This document shows, in pieces, positions 59,844-64,000 of a stretch of DNA of 64,000 bases. The translations under genes and the position numbers were made by a program. The notes below the pieces were generated by a model. It did not search any database, had not been told where the DNA came from, and was given only the letters and a program-made list of their open reading frames with translations. The DNA comes from Bog-473 sp963754445 (lineage in GTDB: Bacteria > Actinomycetota > Acidimicrobiia > Acidimicrobiales > RAAP-2), in assembly GCA_963754445.1 (NCBI GenBank), contig CAVWFT010000003.1, forward strand, positions 207,975 through 271,974, read 5' to 3'. Numbering within the stretch: position 1 is the stretch's first letter; every line of letters begins with the position of its first letter.

Positions 59844-60938
59844 ATGGCGAGAGCGCAGGGGCGGGGTTCGCCTGAGCCGCAAGGGACACACCGCATAGCA
59901 ACCTGGCTGGCGTCTTTCGTCTGCCTCGCCACCATCTGCGCCGTGTCCCTGAATCTGCCTGCCTCCGTGGCAGGCGGGACCACCGCCAAAGGACCTCCAA
60001 CAGTCGGGTTGACGATGGCGCAAGCCCAAAGGGCTTTCCAGGTGACCTGGCCGAAATTCGATCAGGCATACCGGCGCGTTGATCTCGCACAGATCGCCCG
60101 GTATGTCACGCCCGAAGCGCTCGAGGCAGTCGTTGGCGAAATCGGATGCGGTTGCGGACCTTCTCCCGAGCGGAGCTCCACCGCCGTGTTGAGCGTTCCC
60201 CCAGAAAACACCTATCCCTACTGGTTCTTGGCTCAGGTCTCGGTCAAAGTTCCGCCAATACGAAATTTCAGTGCGATCGTCTATCTGGCGGTGTTCAAGA
60301 AGGCCACGGAGTCCTCGTCATGGCGGCTGGCATTCCTCGACGCCTACGGCGGAGCCAGCAAATTCGTCCCGAAGTCAGAACGGGCGGCGCCGTCCATTGC
60401 GCCGTACCCATACGGCATCCTTGGAGGTGAACTTGCTGGATTCTTCTCTTCTTATGTCAATACCGGTGGTCCGCCGACGTGGGGTGGTTGGCCTCTGGAC
60501 GGGTCGGTCAAGCAGACCGTGGAGCACTACCTCAGCGTCAAGAGCGCCATCGATGCAACCGGTGCCACGCAGAACACCATGACGATGACACCCACCGATC
60601 AAAGTCCGTTCTTTGCCTACCCAGCAGGAGCCATCGTATGCGGGGCGTTCCATACGTCCACCGAGATCACGACTCCACCGAACCAACCGACGGTCCAAAC
60701 CAAAGACGGATTCTGGGGACCGCTCCTGGCTCCGGGTCGATACTCCGATCTAGAAAAGCAACAGCTGATCGACTATTGCATCACCGTCAGGAGAAGGGGG
60801 GTGGTGGTGCCGGTCAGCTTCTACGGCTGGACGTACAGCATCACGCCGACAACAGAGTTCGGTTCATCGGCCGGCACGCAATCAGGCTCGACCGTGAGCA
60901 ATACAAGTCGGTCCAATCGTTCGGTCGTTGTTGCGTGA
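59844..60938 (+). CDS. Secreted or membrane-anchored hypothetical protein
   Basis: A 364-residue protein with one N-terminal hydrophobic segment (ATWLASFVCLATICAVSLNL, residues 19-38), which may be a signal peptide or an anchor. The rest is extracytoplasmic: an NTF2-like-sounding stretch (LTMAQAQRAFQVTWPKFDQA), a short Cys pair (GCGCG near residue 100), two more Cys (AIVCGAF, IDYCITV) and a Ser/Thr-rich end. No enzyme motif is seen. GAGGT six bases before the ATG supports it. Similar actinobacterial proteins are of unknown function. Confidence 0.65.
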   Translation: MARAQGRGSPEPQGTHRIATWLASFVCLATICAVSLNLPASVAGGTTAKGPPTVGLTMAQAQRAFQVTWPKFDQAYRRVDLAQIARYVTPEALEAVVGEIGCGCGPSPERSSTAVLSVPPENTYPYWFLAQVSVKVPPIRNFSAIVYLAVFKKATESSSWRLAFLDAYGGASKFVPKSERAAPSIAPYPYGILGGELAGFFSSYVNTGGPPTWGGWPLDGSVKQTVEHYLSVKSAIDATGATQNTMTMTPTDQSPFFAYPAGAIVCGAFHTSTEITTPPNQPTVQTKDGFWGPLLAPGRYSDLEKQQLIDYCITVRRRGVVVPVSFYGWTYSITPTTEFGSSAGTQSGSTVSNTSRSNRSVVVA

Positions 60939-61223
60939 TCCGCACCCGCGAACGGAGATGTCTCGCTCAAGCTGTGGCTTGTGGATCATCGGCTCCTCCC
61001 ACCACCCCGTCGACGACTGCCTCGACATCCTGATAACCCATGGATGGAAGGCAACGGGCAACCGCAACTAATTTCTGGTACTCGGCTTGAGAGGGATGTC
61101 GAAACACTCGCACGCTCAGCAGGGCTAACTGCGTCTCACTCATCCATCCCGGCGGGGCCGGACACCCACAATCTCGGCGTCAGTGCGGATATCGTGGCTT
61201 TGGTCACGATCATGGGGGGTCTC

Positions 61224-61601
61224 ATGGCGGAAGACTGGTTCTTGGTAGCAATTCAGAGAGTGTCCGACTCTGGCCAGGCCGTATGCGAGTCGGTAGAGGC
61301 CGCAGTGAATGCGCTCGATATAGGGCGACGAGCGCGGCTCGCGGGCCGGCCGATGAGCGAGATCGTGGATGTCCTGATCACTGGCGGTGGGCGGGACGTC
61401 CGGCTGGGAGCGGCCGAGGCATTTCTCAAGTTTGAGAGGGAGATCCAATCGATGCGGGTGGAAGTCATCCGAGCCATGGTCGACGAGGAAGGACTTTCGA
61501 TGACGGATGCGTCAGCCCGGCTGGGCATCTCACGACAGGCGGGTGCCCGCCTCTACCGCTCAGAGCGCGACCACCTGGATGGAACTCCCCCAACAATGTG
61601 A
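61224..61601 (+). CDS. Hypothetical protein with C-terminal helix-turn-helix
   Basis: A 125-residue all-helical protein. The C-terminus VDEEGLSMTDASARLGISRQ AGARLYRS has the shape of a helix-turn-helix of the kind found in MarR/MerR-like or invertase-type DNA-binding tails (LSMTDASARLGISRQ). The N-terminal 85 residues (FLVAIQRVSDSGQAVCESVE, RRARLAGRPMSEIVDVLITG) contain no known fold. ATG 61224 follows GGGGGG at four to five bases; an earlier in-frame ATG (61212) and a longer frame to 60981 exist. It lies 26 bases before the PAS-EAL gene, so it may be part of the same transcript and act with it. Confidence 0.55.
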   Translation: MAEDWFLVAIQRVSDSGQAVCESVEAAVNALDIGRRARLAGRPMSEIVDVLITGGGRDVRLGAAEAFLKFEREIQSMRVEVIRAMVDEEGLSMTDASARLGISRQAGARLYRSERDHLDGTPPTM

Positions 61602-61627
61602 GAAATGGCGCTAAAGGTACCCCCTAG

Positions 61628-63730
61628 GTGCGTACCGACTCCGCTGTAGTGACCTCAAGACTGCCCTCAGCCTCCTGCTCACCAGACGATGAATCGCCAG
61701 ATTCGGCGGCCGAAGCCGCGGATGCACAGCTGATCTTGGACTCGGTGCCGCATGTGGTGTGGACCACGTCGGCCGACGGGACGACGATGTCGCTGAACCC
61801 ACGTGGAATGGCCTACATGGGCCAACGCCCCGCTCCCAATTGCGACGGCGGGTGGCTGACCTCGACTCATCCCGATGATCGGGAGCGTGCTCGGAGTGCT
61901 TGGGCCGAGGCGGTCATTGCAGGGACGAACTTTGCATTCGAGTGTCGCTTCCGCCGTTTCGACGGTGTGTACCGCTGGCATTCCTTCCGGGCCGAGCCGG
62001 TGTGCGGTCCGCACGGCAAGGTCGCCTTCTGGGTCGGAACAGCGAGCGACATCGACGACCAACGAAACATGGAACTGTCACTGCGCCGATCCGAGAAGGA
62101 GGCGGTGCAGGCACTCAGCCTTCTCGAGGCGATCGGAGAAGCTGCCCCTGTGGGGTTCAAGCTCGTCGACCGCGACCTGCGAATCGTGCGGATGAACCAG
62201 CGACTGGCCGACGTCGATGGCCGGACTGTCTCAGAACAGCTGGGACGTACCGTCGCTGAAGCGGTTCCGGATCTGTGGCCTGAACTCGAGGACGTGTACC
62301 GCCGCGCACTGGCCGGCGAGCACGTGTCCAACATCGTGCTGAACCGCACGGTCGGAGATCGACCCTCGCGGGTCTCACACTTTCTGGCCAGCTTCTACCC
62401 CGTGCACGTCGACGGCGAGATCATCGGCGTCGGCAACGTCGTCGTGGACATTACCGATCGCAAAGAGGCCGAGGTCTTCCGCCAGGTAGTCATGGACAAC
62501 ATGGCCGAAGGCCTCTACACCTTGGACGCGCAAGGTTTGGTCACGTACGTCAACGCAGCTGCCTCCCGAATGCTGGGATGGAGCGAGCAGGAGCTGCACG
62601 GCAGGCCGATGCACGAGACCATCCACTTCCAGGACGCGGACCATCAACCGATTCCTGCCGAGGCGTGCCCACTGCTCGAGGTTCGCACGCAGGGTCGCAC
62701 GCTGCGTAGTTCCGACGCCACGTTCACTCGCAAGGACGGGACGACCTTTCCGGTGGCTTTCTCCTCCGCCCCCTTGCTCAGCGAGGAGACCATAGAGGGA
62801 GTCGTGGTGGTCTTCCGTGACGTGACCGAGGAGAAGAAGAAGGAGGCTGAGCTGCGGCGCGAACTGGCTGCCCTCAGCTGGGTTGGTCGAATTCGCGATG
62901 CCTTGGACGAGGGCCGGCTGGTCCTCTACTCACAGCCCATCGTCCCGCTCGGCGACGCTCACACTGCTGAAGAGCTCTTAGTGCGCATGCTGGACCGTGA
63001 CGGCGAGCTGATCGCGCCGGGTGAGTTCTTGCCGGCGGCGGAGAAATACGGGCTGATCGCGGAGATCGACCGTTGGGTCGTCAGCCGGAGCGTCGAGCTG
63101 GCAGCTCAAGGGCGAACGGTCGAATGCAACCTCTCGGCCGCCTCACTGGAGTCGACGAACATGTTGTCATTCATCGAGGACGAAATTCGCAGGACCGGAG
63201 CTCACCCTGCCGATCTCGTGTTCGAGATAACCGAGACGACCCTCATGACCGATCTCAGAGCAGGGGCGGAATTTGCGCAGCGACTTTCCGCTCTGGGCTG
63301 CGGGCTGGCCATCGATGACTTCGGAACCGGATTCGGGAGCCTCGTCTACCTGAAGACCCTCCCAATCACCCACCTCAAGATCGACATTGAGTTCATCCGG
63401 GACTTGCCCAACAATCGCGCCAATCGTCACGTGGTGGAGGCGATCGTCAGTCTCGCTCGAGCGTTCAATGTACGTACGGTGGCCGAAGGAATCGAAGACG
63501 AAGCCACCCTTGAGTGCGTGCGGGCTGCCGGCGTTGACTTCGCTCAGGGGTTCCACCTCGGTCGCCCGGCCCCACTCGAACCAGAGGCCATCAAGGGATT
63601 GATGGCAGGACAGCCAGCAGCGGGCGGTGCCGTCGACATCAAGGAGGGTGTCGACGGCACCGGACTGGATCAGACTCGGAAGCTGAGATCAGACAGCGGC
63701 GATCCCGATCCTCGGACCCCGAGAAGCTGA
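61628..63730 (+). CDS. Triple-PAS EAL cyclic di-GMP phosphodiesterase
   Basis: A 700-residue soluble sensor. PAS domains lie at about residues 35-150 (LDSVPHVVWTTSADGTTMSL), 165-285 (GEAAPVGFKLVDRDLRIVRM) and 290-410 (MDNMAEGLYTLDAQGLVTYV), and an EAL domain at about 420-665. All EAL catalytic residues are present: EELLVR, CNLSAASL, FEITETTL, IDDFGTGFGSLVYLKTLPIT, LKID, TVAEGIEDE and DFAQGFHLGRP. It should therefore cleave c-di-GMP to pGpG. It has no GGDEF domain and no transmembrane helix. The first PAS carries SFRAEPV-type PAC motifs and may bind a ligand or flavin. GTG start 61628 with AAGG about ten bases upstream. The last 50 residues are low complexity. Confidence 0.9.
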   Translation: MRTDSAVVTSRLPSASCSPDDESPDSAAEAADAQLILDSVPHVVWTTSADGTTMSLNPRGMAYMGQRPAPNCDGGWLTSTHPDDRERARSAWAEAVIAGTNFAFECRFRRFDGVYRWHSFRAEPVCGPHGKVAFWVGTASDIDDQRNMELSLRRSEKEAVQALSLLEAIGEAAPVGFKLVDRDLRIVRMNQRLADVDGRTVSEQLGRTVAEAVPDLWPELEDVYRRALAGEHVSNIVLNRTVGDRPSRVSHFLASFYPVHVDGEIIGVGNVVVDITDRKEAEVFRQVVMDNMAEGLYTLDAQGLVTYVNAAASRMLGWSEQELHGRPMHETIHFQDADHQPIPAEACPLLEVRTQGRTLRSSDATFTRKDGTTFPVAFSSAPLLSEETIEGVVVVFRDVTEEKKKEAELRRELAALSWVGRIRDALDEGRLVLYSQPIVPLGDAHTAEELLVRMLDRDGELIAPGEFLPAAEKYGLIAEIDRWVVSRSVELAAQGRTVECNLSAASLESTNMLSFIEDEIRRTGAHPADLVFEITETTLMTDLRAGAEFAQRLSALGCGLAIDDFGTGFGSLVYLKTLPITHLKIDIEFIRDLPNNRANRHVVEAIVSLARAFNVRTVAEGIEDEATLECVRAAGVDFAQGFHLGRPAPLEPEAIKGLMAGQPAAGGAVDIKEGVDGTGLDQTRKLRSDSGDPDPRTPRS

Positions 63731-63935
63731 GCACTCGCAAAGGTACGACCGTGCACGCCGCTCAGGTGAGGGGCGCGTCGGTGGGCTTCACTCCGGATCG
63801 TGGTGCCTTGACGGGGGGCGACGATTTTCGAGCGCATCCGGTGTCGACGGAGCGAGTGCTCGAACTCCTGCGCCGCAGCGATTGAAACGGTGCGAGTGGG
63901 CGCGGGTGACCAGATCATTCTCACTTTCCAACCCG

Positions 63936-64000
63936 TTAGGGATCTGGGCGGGTCAAATCTCGATCCTCCAACTCCCAGGCGTGGTCGAGCATGTGCCAAG
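63936..64000 (-). CDS. Possible C-terminus of a gene running off the right edge
   Basis: On the reverse strand the sequence at the window end reads WHMLDHAWELEDRDLTRPDP and stops at 63936-63938 (TAA). The codons are the sort used by real genes here, and the amino-acid string looks like an ordinary protein end, but only 20 residues are visible. No function can be suggested. Confidence 0.35.
   Translation of the reverse strand, partial: WHMLDHAWELEDRDLTRPDP

Noticed and set aside
63751..63885. 45-codon forward ORF ending ERVLELLRRSD
   Set aside because: Plausible codons but too short, with no ribosome site or similarity to support it.

Overview
The window is GC-rich DNA from a bacterium that is most likely an actinomycete-like member of the Actinomycetota. 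The support is: many GTG/TTG starts, apparently leaderless mRNAs (promoter -10 boxes 7-8 bases before the start codon), coenzyme-F420-type enzymes, a mycothiol-dependent (MDMPI/DinB-like) protein, SARP/AfsR-like regulators, and a glycopeptide-resistance cluster whose VanR/VanS resemble those of Streptomyces. A class-level placement (for example Acidimicrobiia) is only a guess. I saw no rRNA, tRNA, CRISPR, phage or insertion sequence. Gene order looks like a mosaic of small operons, many with a local regulator.

Layout. 0-3.4 kb: NarL-type two-component system divergent from an ABC exporter. 3.4-7.3 kb: membrane protein, SRPBCC protein, GGDEF diguanylate cyclase, poly-gamma-glutamate-hydrolase-like gene with no normal start. 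7.5-10.8 kb: ArsR/AHSA1 operon with twin operators; MFS efflux pump divergent from its TetR. 10.9-20 kb: F420/redox enzymes, redoxin without peroxidatic Cys, GH15 glucosidase/trehalase, VOC protein, DUF2252, SDR, long PIMT-type methyltransferase. 20.0-24.6 kb: vanXAH on the minus strand, divergent from vanRS; vanR carries a one-base frameshift. 24.7-31 kb: lipoprotein phospholipase C/phosphatase with MarR, sigma factor with SnoaL tail divergent from two VOC proteins, Tat-exported amine oxidase, TetR remnant. 31-35 kb: PdxH, FAD-linked oxidase, TetR with 29-bp operator, FAD oxidoreductase. 35.6-46.8 kb: two large STAND-ATPase regulators flanking FMO/OsmC, a methyltransferase and an ABC exporter operon. 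47-55 kb: small unknowns, TetR divergent from a DsbA-like/MDMPI operon, nitronate monooxygenase, redoxin with its Cys plus decayed VOC neighbour, SDR lacking Tyr, thiolase/DUF35 pair. 55.2-58.7 kb: PadR plus LolD/FtsX-like ABC exporter. 58.9-64 kb: unknown proteins and a triple-PAS EAL phosphodiesterase.

How genes work together. The strongest functional unit is vanHAX: VanH makes D-lactate, VanA joins D-Ala to D-Lac, VanX destroys D-Ala-D-Ala, so peptidoglycan precursors no longer bind glycopeptides. VanS would sense and VanR activate, but VanR is broken in this sequence unless the frameshift is an error. c-di-GMP is made (5.0 kb) and degraded (61.6 kb) by two sensory proteins. Three efflux/exporter systems of different types are each next to a regulator. 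The most interesting structure lies in the intergenic DNA: twin ArsR sites 40 bp apart, a perfect 20-bp palindrome between a sigma factor and a VOC gene, a 29-bp TetR palindrome, an overlapping divergent MarR promoter, and an 11-bp direct repeat at the vanRS promoter.
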